Shown: positions 16,301 through 23,869 of the stretch, one piece after another | Numbering within the stretch: position 1 is the first letter of the stretch | Layout of the letters: each line of letters opens with the position of its first letter | Source: Rhodobacterales bacterium | GTDB taxonomy: Bacteria > Pseudomonadota > Alphaproteobacteria > Rhodobacterales > Rhodobacteraceae | Length of the DNA: 35,065 nt | Reading direction: 5' to 3' | NCBI GenBank assembly: GCA_002747325.1 | Contig: PDOZ01000018.1 | Span: 1-35,065, forward strand | The notes under the pieces: model-generated | What the model was told of the DNA's origin: nothing | Database searches by the model: none | Seen by the model: only the letters and a program-made list of their open reading frames with translations | Made by a program: the position numbers and the translations under genes

Positions 16301-17793
16301 TCGTATTGCTCCCGATATTTGCGCACGATGTAGAGCGCGAGGACGTTAAGGGCCAGGGTCAGCACAAAGAGGCTCATGCCAAGCGCGAAGGCGACCAGCG
16401 CCTCGGGCGCGGCGAAGTCATCATCGCCGGTAAGCTGGCTGACGATTTTGGCGGTAACGGTGGTCATGGCGTCAAACGGGTTGAGCGACATGCGTCCCGC
16501 CGCCCCTGCCCCCATGACCACGATCATGGTTTCGCCAATGGCGCGCGAAGCGGCGAGCAGCACCGCGCCGACAATGCCGGGCAGCGCGGCGGGCAGGATG
16601 ACCTGCCGCACGGTTTCCGATTGCGTCGCGCCGAGGCCGTAAGACCCGTCGCGCATGGCCTGTGGCACCGCGTTGATGATGTCATCAGAGAGCGAGGACA
16701 CGAAGGGGATGAGCATGACGCCCATGACCAGCCCCGCCGTCATCACCGCCGTGCCGCCCGCCATCCAGCTGACGCCGAACAGCCCGCCTTCGCCGAACGC
16801 GTCCATCAGCAGCGGGCCAACGGTCAGCAGCGCGAAGAGGCCGTAGACGATGGTCGGGATGCCCGCCAGCACTTCGAGCAGCGGTTTGGCGATGTTGCGC
16901 ACCGATTTCGAGGCATATTCCGACAGATACACGGCAGCGAACAGCCCGATGGGCACCGCGACCAGCAGCGCGATCAGCGAGATATAGAGCGTGCCCCAGA
17001 GGAGCGGCAGGATCGCGAGTTTCGACAGCGGGTTGCCGTCATGGTCGATGCCACCGCCGAAGGAGGGCAGCCAGGTCGTGCCGAAGAAGAACAGGTCCGC
17101 GGGATACAGACCAAGGAACTCTACCGTGTTGAAAATCAAGGATAAAACAATGCCAATAGTGGTCAGAATGGCAATGGAAGCGGCGGCGATCAGCAGCCAC
17201 AGCACCGAGCGTTCGACCGCGTTACGGGCGCGGAAATCCTTGCCGCTTTCCCGTCCGGCCCAGACCATCCCCGCCAGCGCCACCGTAATCACCGCCAGCG
17301 TCATATAGAGCTGCCCGGCCCGGTTCATCAGGCGCAATTCCTGCGCCGCACGCAGGATCGGCTGGGTGATCTGTGCGGTGACAATCTGCCCCGCATCCTT
17401 CAGCCGCTGGGTCATGTCGGTCATGTCGGCGCGGGCATTGGCGGCAAAATCTTCGTCCATCACCCCGGAGGCCACCGCGTTTTCCAGCCCCGTCGCCGTG
17501 CGTCGCACTTCCGCCATCACCAGCCCGATATTGGCGCCCTCGCGGATCTCGCTTTCGGGGATCATGCCGGAGATGCGGGCATTGACCACAAAGGGCTGCA
17601 CCAGAAGCCAGATCGCCAGCAGCAGCAGCGCCGGAACCGCCGCCTTGATGGCCCCGTTGGAGCCGTAAAATCCGGGGAGCGAATGCATCTGACGGCTGTC
17701 GCCCCCCGCCGATGCCAAAGCGCGCTGGCGGGCGAACAGATAACTGCCCGCCGCAATGCCCAGCACGATCAGGAAAAGCCAGAATACCGGCAT
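16297..17793 (-). CDS. pstC: Phosphate ABC transporter permease PstC (extended)
   Basis: 498 residues with an N-terminal extension compared with E. coli PstC (about 320). There are two membrane helices at the start (VFWLFLIVLGIAAGSYLFA and AAVPALLLLAIWLLVQPFV), then a soluble stretch of about 100 residues (VRRTATGLENAVASGVMDED), then the core permease. The core includes the PIGLFAAVYLSEYA segment and the EAA-like loop DGSYGLGATQSETVRQVILPAALPGIVG. The extension is seen in other Rhodobacterales and is presumably structural. First of three overlapping or closely spaced genes (pstC-pstA-pstB), separated from pstS by a hairpin. Confidence 0.95.
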   Translation of the reverse strand: MPVFWLFLIVLGIAAGSYLFARQRALASAGGDSRQMHSLPGFYGSNGAIKAAVPALLLLAIWLLVQPFVVNARISGMIPESEIREGANIGLVMAEVRRTATGLENAVASGVMDEDFAANARADMTDMTQRLKDAGQIVTAQITQPILRAAQELRLMNRAGQLYMTLAVITVALAGMVWAGRESGKDFRARNAVERSVLWLLIAAASIAILTTIGIVLSLIFNTVEFLGLYPADLFFFGTTWLPSFGGGIDHDGNPLSKLAILPLLWGTLYISLIALLVAVPIGLFAAVYLSEYASKSVRNIAKPLLEVLAGIPTIVYGLFALLTVGPLLMDAFGEGGLFGVSWMAGGTAVMTAGLVMGVMLIPFVSSLSDDIINAVPQAMRDGSYGLGATQSETVRQVILPAALPGIVGAVLLAASRAIGETMIVVMGAGAAGRMSLNPFDAMTTVTAKIVSQLTGDDDFAAPEALVAFALGMSLFVLTLALNVLALYIVRKYREQYE

Positions 17794-17835
17794 GGAACCC
17801 TCTATATTCAGAAGTATGTTCAGGAGTGCGGTTCA

Positions 17836-17861
17836 GGCAGGGACGCACCGGCGCCCCTGCC
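17836..17861 (-). promoter_or_regulatory. Hairpin between pstS and pstC
   Basis: A GGCAGGG/CCCTGCC stem with a GC-rich loop just after the pstS stop on the minus strand, without a T run. Such hairpins often protect the message of an abundant binding protein and reduce read-through to the permease genes; that role is inferred. Confidence 0.5.
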
Positions 17862-17872
17862 CGTGAGCGGTC

Positions 17873-18916
17873 TTATTCCGGCGCAGCCATCGGGGTGCGC
17901 GCGGCGATCATTTCCTGCGTCGCGGCCAGCTCCGGATCGGCCACCAGACCGTATTCCGCCAGCGGGCCATCGGGGCCAGCGATCTCATCGGACAGGAAGA
18001 ACTCGATATATTCCGCCAGACCGGGGATCACGTCCAGATGGGCGATCTTGACGTAAAAGTAAAGCGGACGCGAGACCGGATATTCGCCGGTGGCGATGCT
18101 CTCGGTCGAAGGCGCAATGCCGCCCATCGTGGCCACTTTCAGCTTGTCGGTGTTGTTCTCGTAGAAGGCGAGACCAAAGACGCCGATGCCGTTCGGGTTG
18201 GCGTCGATACGCGCGAGGGTTTCGGTGTAATCGCCGTCAATATCGACGGAAACCCCATCGGTGCGCACTTCGTAACAGGCGGCTTTCGCGGCCTTCTTGT
18301 CGCCGCCATTCTCGGCCATGTAGAGATCATAAGCGCCGGTGGCCTTACACCCCGCCAGCATCACCTTTTTCTCGAACACTTCGCGGGTGCCGTGCTTGGT
18401 GCCCGGAATGTAGGCCGCGATGTTGACCGCCGGCAGGTTGGCGTTGAAATCGGCCCACTGGGCGTAGGTGTTTTCCACCAGCTTGCCGTCGACGACCACC
18501 TTGGCGGACAGGGCGTTGAACAGGTCGACCGCTTCAAAAGCGGTGAAGGCCGGGCCGTCGATCTGCGAGGCGAAGACGATGCCGTCATAGCCGAAGCGCA
18601 CTTCCATCACGTCGGTGACGCCGTTCGCCTGACAAACGGCAAATTCCTTGGCCTTCATCGGCGAGGACGCGTTGGCGATGTCGATGGTGTTTTCGCCCAC
18701 CCCTTCGCACAGGCGTTTCTTGCCCGCCGAGGAGCCGCCCGATTCGACCACCGGGGTCGGGAAATCGAAGTTCTCGCCAAAGGCTTCCGCGACGATGGAA
18801 GCATAGGGCAGCACGGTGGAAGACCCCGCCACCTGCACCTGATCGCGCGCCATGGCGGCGGTGGTAGACAGGGCGGCGATCGTCAGGGACGAGGCGGTCA
18901 GTTTCATCAAGGACAT
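17873..18916 (-). CDS. pstS: Periplasmic phosphate-binding protein PstS
   Basis: 347 residues. Signal peptide MSLMKLTASSLTIAALSTTA with probable cleavage after AMA, then the binding-protein start DQVQVAGSSTVLPYASIVAE. Phosphate-contact blocks are the AGSSTV loop, VVESGGSSAGKKRLCEG and IANASSPMKAKEF; a further segment PGTKHGTREVFEKKVM lines the cleft. The protein has several cysteines in the mature part. The start could also be the ATG nine bases further in (MKLTASS). Expressed from a triple Pho box 73 bases upstream. Confidence 0.95.
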   Translation of the reverse strand: MSLMKLTASSLTIAALSTTAAMARDQVQVAGSSTVLPYASIVAEAFGENFDFPTPVVESGGSSAGKKRLCEGVGENTIDIANASSPMKAKEFAVCQANGVTDVMEVRFGYDGIVFASQIDGPAFTAFEAVDLFNALSAKVVVDGKLVENTYAQWADFNANLPAVNIAAYIPGTKHGTREVFEKKVMLAGCKATGAYDLYMAENGGDKKAAKAACYEVRTDGVSVDIDGDYTETLARIDANPNGIGVFGLAFYENNTDKLKVATMGGIAPSTESIATGEYPVSRPLYFYVKIAHLDVIPGLAEYIEFFLSDEIAGPDGPLAEYGLVADPELAATQEMIAARTPMAAPE

Positions 18917-18988
18917 TGCAGTCTCCGGTTGGTTTCACTCCCGCGCGAAACGCACGGTTGCGCGTTTCTTACGGGCGGTTCGCAATGC

Positions 18989-19021
18989 TTTTATGACGGC
19001 TTTGTAACAGTTGCGTGACAG
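18989..19021 (-). promoter_or_regulatory. Pho box (three tandem 11-base repeats) before pstS
   Basis: On the minus strand: CTGTCACGCAA, then CTGTTACAAAG, then CCGTCATAAAA. These are three successive units of the PhoB half-site CTGTCAT plus four bases. The last ends 73 bases from the pstS ATG, which leaves room for a -10 element. PhoB encoded at 12718-13407 would activate pst from here under phosphate limitation. Confidence 0.85.
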
Positions 19022-19061
19022 AGGCGGCCAAGGCGCAGAAAATTCGACGAAAAATGCGGGA

Positions 19062-20078
19062 TTACGATGTGGTCTCACCCGGCGCCAGAACCGCCCGGTC
19101 CCCGCCCGCCGCTTTTGCCGCCATCAGCGCCCGGTCAACCCGCTCAAACGCGGTATCAAACCCCTCGGACCAGTCGAATCGCCCCGCGCCGATGGAAATC
19201 GTCAGCGGATCGTCGCCGCCAACCTGCCGAACCGCCTCGCAGAGCTGTTCGCAAAGCGACTGCAGGGGCGAATCGTCACTCGCGGGGAGAATCAGCAAAA
19301 ATTCATCGCCCCCGATGCGATAAAGATGCGGCTGTTCGGGCAGGGTATCGCGCAGCGCCTGCGAAACCCGCCGCAACACCGCATCGCCCTGCAAATGCCC
19401 CCGCGTATCGTTGATGCGCTTGAAACGGTCGATATCGACGATCACCATCGCCCCCGCTCCCTTCGGCGCCTCGCGTTGCAGCATATCGTCCAGCGCATGC
19501 CGGTTGAGCAGGCCGCTGAGCAGATCGGTATGCGACAGGGTCAGGGCGGTGCGTTTGAAATCATAGGCCAGACCCGCCGCGACATACATGAACATGCTGA
19601 CCAGCGTCATGGGGGCCAGGTAGGGCAAAGCCTGATCAATGGCGTCGACCCGCAGCATGACCGCCCCCCCGGCGAGGATATTGAACACCGACAGCGCCAG
19701 CGCCCCGTTGCGGCACATCAGCATGTAACTGCCGACCGTCACCAGAAAATTCCATTGTAGCGCAGGCAGATAGCCGGTTGCGGCATGAAACAGGCACGCC
19801 AGGCTCAGAATGCCGAAAATGGCATAGGAACGGATCGGCCAGGGGCGCCCGCGCGAGGCGGCAAACTGATTTGTCCCCAGCATCAGAATGGTTACGACAA
19901 GCGCCACACTCATTTCCGGTCTGCCGGTGTAGAAATTCAACAAAAACGCCAGAAACAGCACGAATTGCGTGCCATATACCAGCACCCGCGCCTTTTCCTC
20001 GTTGGTTTCCAGCAGCAAATAGATCGGCTCTGAAACCTGTTTCTCCGTGCCTGTCATGGGCGCACGCATCTCGCTCAC
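19062..20078 (-). CDS. Membrane-anchored GGDEF protein (diguanylate cyclase)
   Basis: 338 residues. About six hydrophobic segments (residues 30-175, for example LVYGTQFVLFLAFLLNFYTG and MTLVSMFMYVAAGLAYDF) form an uncharacterised membrane sensor, followed by a GGDEF domain (about 185-330). It opens with LSHTDLLSGLLNRHALDDML, has VIVDIDRFKRINDTRGHLQGD and the intact active-site loop RIGGDEFLL. The RxxD inhibitory site normally lying nine residues before GGDEF is absent (PEQP there), so product feedback is probably lost. The annotated start is GTG 20078; ATG 20069 is an equally good choice. It lies between phoR and pstS, same strand. Confidence 0.9.
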   Translation of the reverse strand: MSEMRAPMTGTEKQVSEPIYLLLETNEEKARVLVYGTQFVLFLAFLLNFYTGRPEMSVALVVTILMLGTNQFAASRGRPWPIRSYAIFGILSLACLFHAATGYLPALQWNFLVTVGSYMLMCRNGALALSVFNILAGGAVMLRVDAIDQALPYLAPMTLVSMFMYVAAGLAYDFKRTALTLSHTDLLSGLLNRHALDDMLQREAPKGAGAMVIVDIDRFKRINDTRGHLQGDAVLRRVSQALRDTLPEQPHLYRIGGDEFLLILPASDDSPLQSLCEQLCEAVRQVGGDDPLTISIGAGRFDWSEGFDTAFERVDRALMAAKAAGGDRAVLAPGETTS

Positions 20079-20160
20079 TATACTCGGTCCATCTCACCCT
20101 GCCCTGCAAACGGCGTAGCGCCGCTTTACCAGAGGGTCAACTATTTTGCGAAACTGCGGC

Positions 20161-20198
20161 GAAAAGGCGCAACTGAGGGTTGCTGAACGTGCCTTTTC
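20161..20198 (-). terminator. Probable terminator after phoR
   Basis: GAAAAGGC (20161-20168) and GCCTTTTC (20191-20198) are perfect inverted 8-mers with an inner GCAAC/GTTGC stem. Read leftward, the second arm carries a short T run. It lies 47 bases after the phoR stop. Confidence 0.45.
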
Positions 20199-20199
20199 A

Positions 20200-20212
20200 C
20201 CGGAATTTCCGG
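20200..20212. promoter_or_regulatory. 13-base palindrome CCGGAATTTCCGG
   Basis: Perfect odd palindrome between phoR and the GGDEF gene. It could be an operator or part of the phoR 3' structure. No regulator is recognised. Confidence 0.3.
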
Positions 20213-20244
20213 CATATTAACGACAGAAATGGCGAAAATGCCGG

Positions 20245-21255
20245 TCAGATCGGCAGTAAAACCGTGAATCGCGCGCCCTGCCCCGGTTGGCTGTCGATGC
20301 GCAGGCGGCCGCGGTGCCGGTTGACGATATGTTTGACGATGGCGAGGCCAAGGCCGGTGCCGCCGACGTCGCGGGAACGGTGCGTGTCGACGCGGTAAAA
20401 GCGTTCGGTCAGGCGGCCCAGATGGCCCGCGTCGATGCCCTCGCCGTCATCGCTGACCCGCAGCGCATAGCCGCGCCCGGCCAGTTCCGGCGCGTCATCG
20501 GCGGGGAAAATTTCCACGCGCACGGTTTCGCCGCCGTATTTGATGGCGTTTTCCAGTAAATTGTTGACGACCTGAAGCAGTTGATCGGCATCGCCGGGCA
20601 CCTGCGCCGCACTCCCCGTCAGCGCGATTTCCACCCCCTCGCGCGCCGCCAGAGGGCGCAGCATTTCGACCGCCCGCTGCGTCAACGCCCAGAGGTCCAC
20701 CGGCGCCAGCGGGCGCAGGCGTTCGACATCCTCAACGCGGGAAAGCAGCAGAAGATCGTCCACCAGCCGGTTCATCCGCTCCGCCTCGCGCGCCATGATG
20801 GCGAGGAAGTGTTCGCGCGCATCTGCGTCGTCGCGCGCCGGGCCGCGCAGGGTTTCGATGAAGCCAAGGATCGCCGTCAGGGGGGTGCGCAGTTCGTGGC
20901 TCACATTGGCGACAAATTCCGAGCGCTGTTCTCCCGCCGCTGCCTGTGCGGTCACATCGGTAAAGACCGCGACCCGCGCGCTATCGGAGAGCGCCCGCAG
21001 GGTGACGTCATAGGTGGTTTCCGCCGCGCCTTCCCGCCCGCGCACGCGCACAGACAGGGTTTTTGCAGGCTGCTGCGCCGCGTCTTCAAAGCCCTGCAAC
21101 AAGGCGGGTTGGCGAAACAGGGTCATATAGTGGCGCCCTGCCCCATGCGCCCCGAAGAGCTTGTGCCCCGGTGCGTTCATCGCCGCAACCCGCCCACTGG
21201 CATCCACCAGCACCGCCGGCGATGGAATCGCCTCGATCCATTCCGCATGTTCCAT
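20245..21255 (-). CDS. phoR: Phosphate regulon sensor kinase PhoR (soluble form)
   Basis: About 336 residues from ATG 21255 (MEHAEWIEAIPSPAVLVDAS). It has an N-terminal PAS domain (about residues 8-105), the H box SEFVANVSHELRTPLTAILG with the phosphorylated His, N box LLQVVNNLLENAIKYGG, and G boxes VSDDGEGID and GGTGLGLAIVKHIVNRH. No membrane segment is seen, unlike E. coli PhoR, so sensing presumably goes through PhoU and Pst. An upstream TTG (21342) would add 29 Pro-rich residues and is less likely. The PAS plus HisKA layout and nearness to pst-phoUB make PhoR the clear call. Confidence 0.9.
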   Translation of the reverse strand: MEHAEWIEAIPSPAVLVDASGRVAAMNAPGHKLFGAHGAGRHYMTLFRQPALLQGFEDAAQQPAKTLSVRVRGREGAAETTYDVTLRALSDSARVAVFTDVTAQAAAGEQRSEFVANVSHELRTPLTAILGFIETLRGPARDDADAREHFLAIMAREAERMNRLVDDLLLLSRVEDVERLRPLAPVDLWALTQRAVEMLRPLAAREGVEIALTGSAAQVPGDADQLLQVVNNLLENAIKYGGETVRVEIFPADDAPELAGRGYALRVSDDGEGIDAGHLGRLTERFYRVDTHRSRDVGGTGLGLAIVKHIVNRHRGRLRIDSQPGQGARFTVLLPI

Positions 21256-21550
21256 GAGGGTAGGTTGCAGGCCGGGGCGCGGGGGGTAAAGGGGATTATT
21301 GGTAAATGCTGCGGCAGGCGGGAACGGAAACGGGATTTGCAACGCGTTTCGGAGGGTTGGCAGTTTTACAGCCCCTTACGTTCCCCTGCATCCTCAAAAA
21401 TGGCGAGGTCAAAATGGGGAATTGCTGCCTGAGGCCGGTTTACTATGATTTCCGCGGTGGTGGGCCACATCTGTTGCGCGACAAAATACCGTCGGGCGGG
21501 GCGGATCTGGCGATTTCGGGGATCGTTTGACAGATGAGGTTTGGACAGAA

Positions 21551-22006
21551 ATGACAATGCGACAGGAAGTAAAAACCGCTAACGCACCCGTTATGTTTGC
21601 CGATACAAGACGCCCTTCCCGGTCCGGTTTTGCGCAACCACAAATGTGGCAGGCAAAAAGGATGCTGGCGGTTGGCGCGTTGGAATGCGGAGCGGAAGTT
21701 CCGTTCGAGCGTGAGAACAACGGCTGCATGTCCGACATACATCTGGCCTCGATCGGTGACGTCACAGCAGAAGCGCTGGAGCAAATGGCGCCGGATCTGG
21801 TGGTGTCGCCGTTGTTTTGCAGCGCCTTTGACTGTTACGATCTGGCGGCACGGCTCGCCGGGTTGGGCTTTTGCGGGCGGTATCGCGCTTTTGTCGACGC
21901 CTTGCCCGATCCGGGATTGATCCGGCGTGAGATTGCGCGGGCCTTTCCGGGGCTGGACTTTGATGTGCTGCTGGTGGATGCGGCGCAAGTCGGGCGGATG
22001 AACTGA
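21551..22006 (+). CDS. Small protein of unknown function (receiver-like fold?)
   Basis: 151 residues from ATG 21551 (MTMRQEVKTANAPVMFADTR). The second half, EALEQMAPDLVVSPLFCSAF, DCYDLAARLAGLGFCGRYRA and FVDALPDPGLIRREIARAFP, looks like an alpha/beta segment reminiscent of a degenerate response-regulator receiver, with no phosphoacceptor Asp at the expected place. Similar proteins occur in Rhodobacterales without a known role, as far as I recall. It has four Cys, no signal peptide and no membrane helix. A GAGG-T-GGACA stretch precedes the start. It is divergent from phoR and ends before a terminator. Confidence 0.6.
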   Translation: MTMRQEVKTANAPVMFADTRRPSRSGFAQPQMWQAKRMLAVGALECGAEVPFERENNGCMSDIHLASIGDVTAEALEQMAPDLVVSPLFCSAFDCYDLAARLAGLGFCGRYRAFVDALPDPGLIRREIARAFPGLDFDVLLVDAAQVGRMN

Positions 22007-22033
22007 CGTCGGGCCGGTTGCCGGTTCGGTGTT

Positions 22034-22058
22034 GTGAGTATTTTTTCTAAGAAGAAGA
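22034..22058 (+). repeat. 22-base recurring motif, copy 3
   Basis: GTGAGTATTT, then TTT, then CTAAGAAGAAG. It directly adjoins the stem of the next terminator, and its 5' flank (CGGTGTTGTGAG) matches the flank of the split copy at 27316. Confidence 0.8.
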
Positions 22059-22090
22059 GGCGCGCCGGGGGATTGGCGCGCCTGTTTTTC
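22058..22090 (+). terminator. Terminator between convergent genes
   Basis: Perfect stem AGGCGCGCC/GGCGCGCCT (22058-22066 and 22075-22083) then GTTTTTC on the plus strand. It serves the small unknown gene and may work weakly for the convergent DUF6456 gene. Confidence 0.8.
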
Positions 22091-22101
22091 TTGCGGAGAC
22101 T

Positions 22102-23166
22102 TTAGTAGATCAGGTCGTCTTCTTTGCGGGCGGTGTCGCGGTAGAAGCGGTCGAGCATTTGCAGGGCGATGCGCAGGATGATCTTGCCGGAGCGCGCCGG
22201 GTAGGCCAGTTCTTTTTCGATCTGTTCCATGCCGTTTTCCCAGCAGACCGAGCGGATCACGGTTTCGGCCAGATTCGGCCCCAAGGCGCGAATGGCGGCG
22301 TTGAGGCGGGTTTGGGCATCAAGGCGGCGGGCGGGGGTTTTTGCGCTGCTCATATTAGTGCGCCCCTGCACCAACGCGTTCCAGTCCTGCGTGATGGTGC
22401 CGTCGAGATTGGCAATTTCAAAGTTTTCGCGAAAGCGCAGGGCGGCTTTGACCAGTTCGGGGGTCAGATACATGCCGCCGCCCGCGAATTTGCGCCGCGC
22501 CAGCAGTTGCACCGGGGTTTCGGCGCCGGGGGCGCGTTTGGGTTGGCGGGCTTCTGGCAGGGCGCCGTGCAGCGGGATCACCTTGTTTTCGTCCTCGCGC
22601 GCGCGGCGGTTTTCGTTGCGCGCGATCAGGCGGGTGATTTCGCTGCGGCCCGACCCGGAGATGTGATAGCGGGCGATTTTACCGCGTTTCTCCCCTTCGA
22701 TCCATTCGCACAGCACCAGCATTTCCGCCACCGGGCGCTCCATCACAGCCCGTTGCACCGGCTTGCCTTCGGTGCTTTGCTGCACCACGATGGCGCCTTC
22801 GACCCCATCGGCGACGACCAGAAGGCTGGCCGGTTTCATCAGGGCGCGCAGCACCCGGAGCCGGTCGCGTTCCATTGTCGCGTCGTTGGGCAGGCCTGCG
22901 GATTGTGCATCCACCACGCTGCCATCCGCGCACGGCCACAGCATTTCCAGCCGTTTCAGCCCCTGATCGGCCAGCGCATCGTCGCGCAGGTTTTCCACCC
23001 GGCGCACCTGCCGCATGATGGTCGAAGGCGCGGTACCCGCCTCTTTGGCAAGGGCGCGCAGGCTGATGCCGGCGAGGGTGTGGTCCAGATAGTGGCGCAC
23101 GGCCTGGGTGAGCCAGTCGGGGCGGTGGCTGGCGGGTGTCGATTGCAGTTTCAGTGCGGGTGTCAT
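22102..23166 (-). CDS. gafA: DUF6456 helix-turn-helix protein, likely GTA activator GafA
   Basis: 354 residues. The N-terminal part has a helix-turn-helix (LAGISLRALAKEAGTAPSTIMRQVRRVENLR, about 32-62). The middle has HISGSGRSEITRLIARNENR. The C terminus carries the DUF6456 block RRLDAQTRLNAAIRALGPNL, then AETVIRSVCWENGMEQIEKE, then LAYPARSGKIILRIALQMLD. From memory, DUF6456 is the domain of GafA, the direct transcription activator of the Rhodobacter gene transfer agent (rcc01865), and of GafY in Caulobacter. The adjacent divergent DUF6477 gene corresponds to rcc01866. A perfect CtrA site lies in the gap, and gafA is known to be under CtrA control. The GTA capsid cluster is not in this window. 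Confidence 0.72.
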   Translation of the reverse strand: MTPALKLQSTPASHRPDWLTQAVRHYLDHTLAGISLRALAKEAGTAPSTIMRQVRRVENLRDDALADQGLKRLEMLWPCADGSVVDAQSAGLPNDATMERDRLRVLRALMKPASLLVVADGVEGAIVVQQSTEGKPVQRAVMERPVAEMLVLCEWIEGEKRGKIARYHISGSGRSEITRLIARNENRRAREDENKVIPLHGALPEARQPKRAPGAETPVQLLARRKFAGGGMYLTPELVKAALRFRENFEIANLDGTITQDWNALVQGRTNMSSAKTPARRLDAQTRLNAAIRALGPNLAETVIRSVCWENGMEQIEKELAYPARSGKIILRIALQMLDRFYRDTARKEDDLIY

Positions 23167-23246
23167 GGTGTCCCCCTTTTAATTTGGCGGTTAAGTGATT
23201 CAACTTTAAGGAGAAGTTGGTTTGGCGGGATGCTGCGTGGATTCGG

Positions 23247-23261
23247 TTAACGACTGATTAA
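23247..23261. promoter_or_regulatory. CtrA-binding site TTAA-N7-TTAA
   Basis: TTAA (23247-23250), seven bases CGACTGA, TTAA (23258-23261), then C: a full match to the CtrA consensus. It lies 81 bases from the DUF6456 start and 168 from the DUF6477 start. Extra TTAA half-sites near 23181-23205 add to it. Confidence 0.75.
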
Positions 23262-23323
23262 CTTCACCTTAGTTTTGCCACATTTCTTGCTCCAATAGTG
23301 CTGATTTGCCCATTTTGTCGCCA

Positions 23324-23337
23324 AATTGTTAACAATT
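23324..23337. promoter_or_regulatory. 14-base perfect palindrome AATTGTTAACAATT
   Basis: A complete palindrome in the gap between the divergent DUF6456 and DUF6477 genes, downstream of the CtrA site from the DUF6477 side. It looks like a dimeric regulator's operator; the regulator is unknown. Confidence 0.45.
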
Positions 23338-23428
23338 CCCCCCACCGGGCGCGCGCCGGTTTGGGGGCAAACGCAACACCCGCTGAGGTTGTGGCATAGA
23401 TTTTGCGAATCATTTGAAAGGAAATGCC

Positions 23429-23722
23429 ATGCAAGATGTGATGACCCTGCTCGCCGCCCTGCGCCGCCCGCCCCTCCTGGTGCGTGCCGCCCGGTTTGGC
23501 CTTGAAGATTACCGCCGCGAGCGCGATTTGACGCGGGTGATGCGCCTCCCTGCGGCGCCCGCGCCGGGTCAGGCCGTGGGGCCGCTGATCGAGGCGGAGG
23601 CACAATTGGAGGCGGTGCGCAAGGAAGGCGGCGCGGGCTATTCGATTGCGCGGCATGTGGAGGTGCTGATCGCGCTGATGGCGGAGGCGCGCTTATTGCC
23701 GCGTGGGCCGCGTGCGGTTTAG
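23429..23722 (+). CDS. DUF6477 family small protein
   Basis: 97 residues from ATG 23429, with GAAAGGAA upstream. MQDVMTLLAALRRPPLLVRA, then ARFGLEDYRRERDLTRVMRL, then EAEAQLEAVRKEGGAGYSIA and RHVEVLIALMAEARLLPR. Matches the DUF6477 pattern (N-terminal LRRPxLLxRAAR, C-terminal YSxxRHVEVLIALMAEARLL). Its counterpart next to gafA in Rhodobacter (rcc01866, from memory) is needed for gene-transfer-agent production. No catalytic motif is visible; a small helical partner or regulator is likely. Confidence 0.7.
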   Translation: MQDVMTLLAALRRPPLLVRAARFGLEDYRRERDLTRVMRLPAAPAPGQAVGPLIEAEAQLEAVRKEGGAGYSIARHVEVLIALMAEARLLPRGPRAV

Positions 23723-23733
23723 ACGGATTAGGG

Positions 23734-23831
23734 TAAGCGTTTACAGTTCAGTCGTATCGCTTGTTCGCTGCCTCTCCCTTCGGTCGAACGCGAAAAGCGA
23801 TCCACTTGTTGCAACAAAACTGTAAACGCTT
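23734..23831 (-). repeat. Nested-palindrome repeat, copy D
   Basis: 14-base perfect outer arms AAGCGTTTACAGTT (23734-23747) and AACTGTAAACGCTT (23818-23831). Inside are ATCGCTT/AAGCGAT and GTTCG/CGAAC arms. Read on the minus strand the middle is CGCGTTCGACC-GAA-GGGAGAGGCAGCGA, matching the core of copies A-C although the outer arms differ completely. It occupies the guaA leader. Confidence 0.8.
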
Positions 23832-23869
23832 CTCTTGCCAGCCGCCCCCGCGCGGTCTAATCAGCCCCC

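Noticed and set aside
22159..23250. Open frame opposite the DUF6456 gene
   Set aside because: His/Gly/Ala-rich antisense shadow; the minus-strand protein has the recognised domain.
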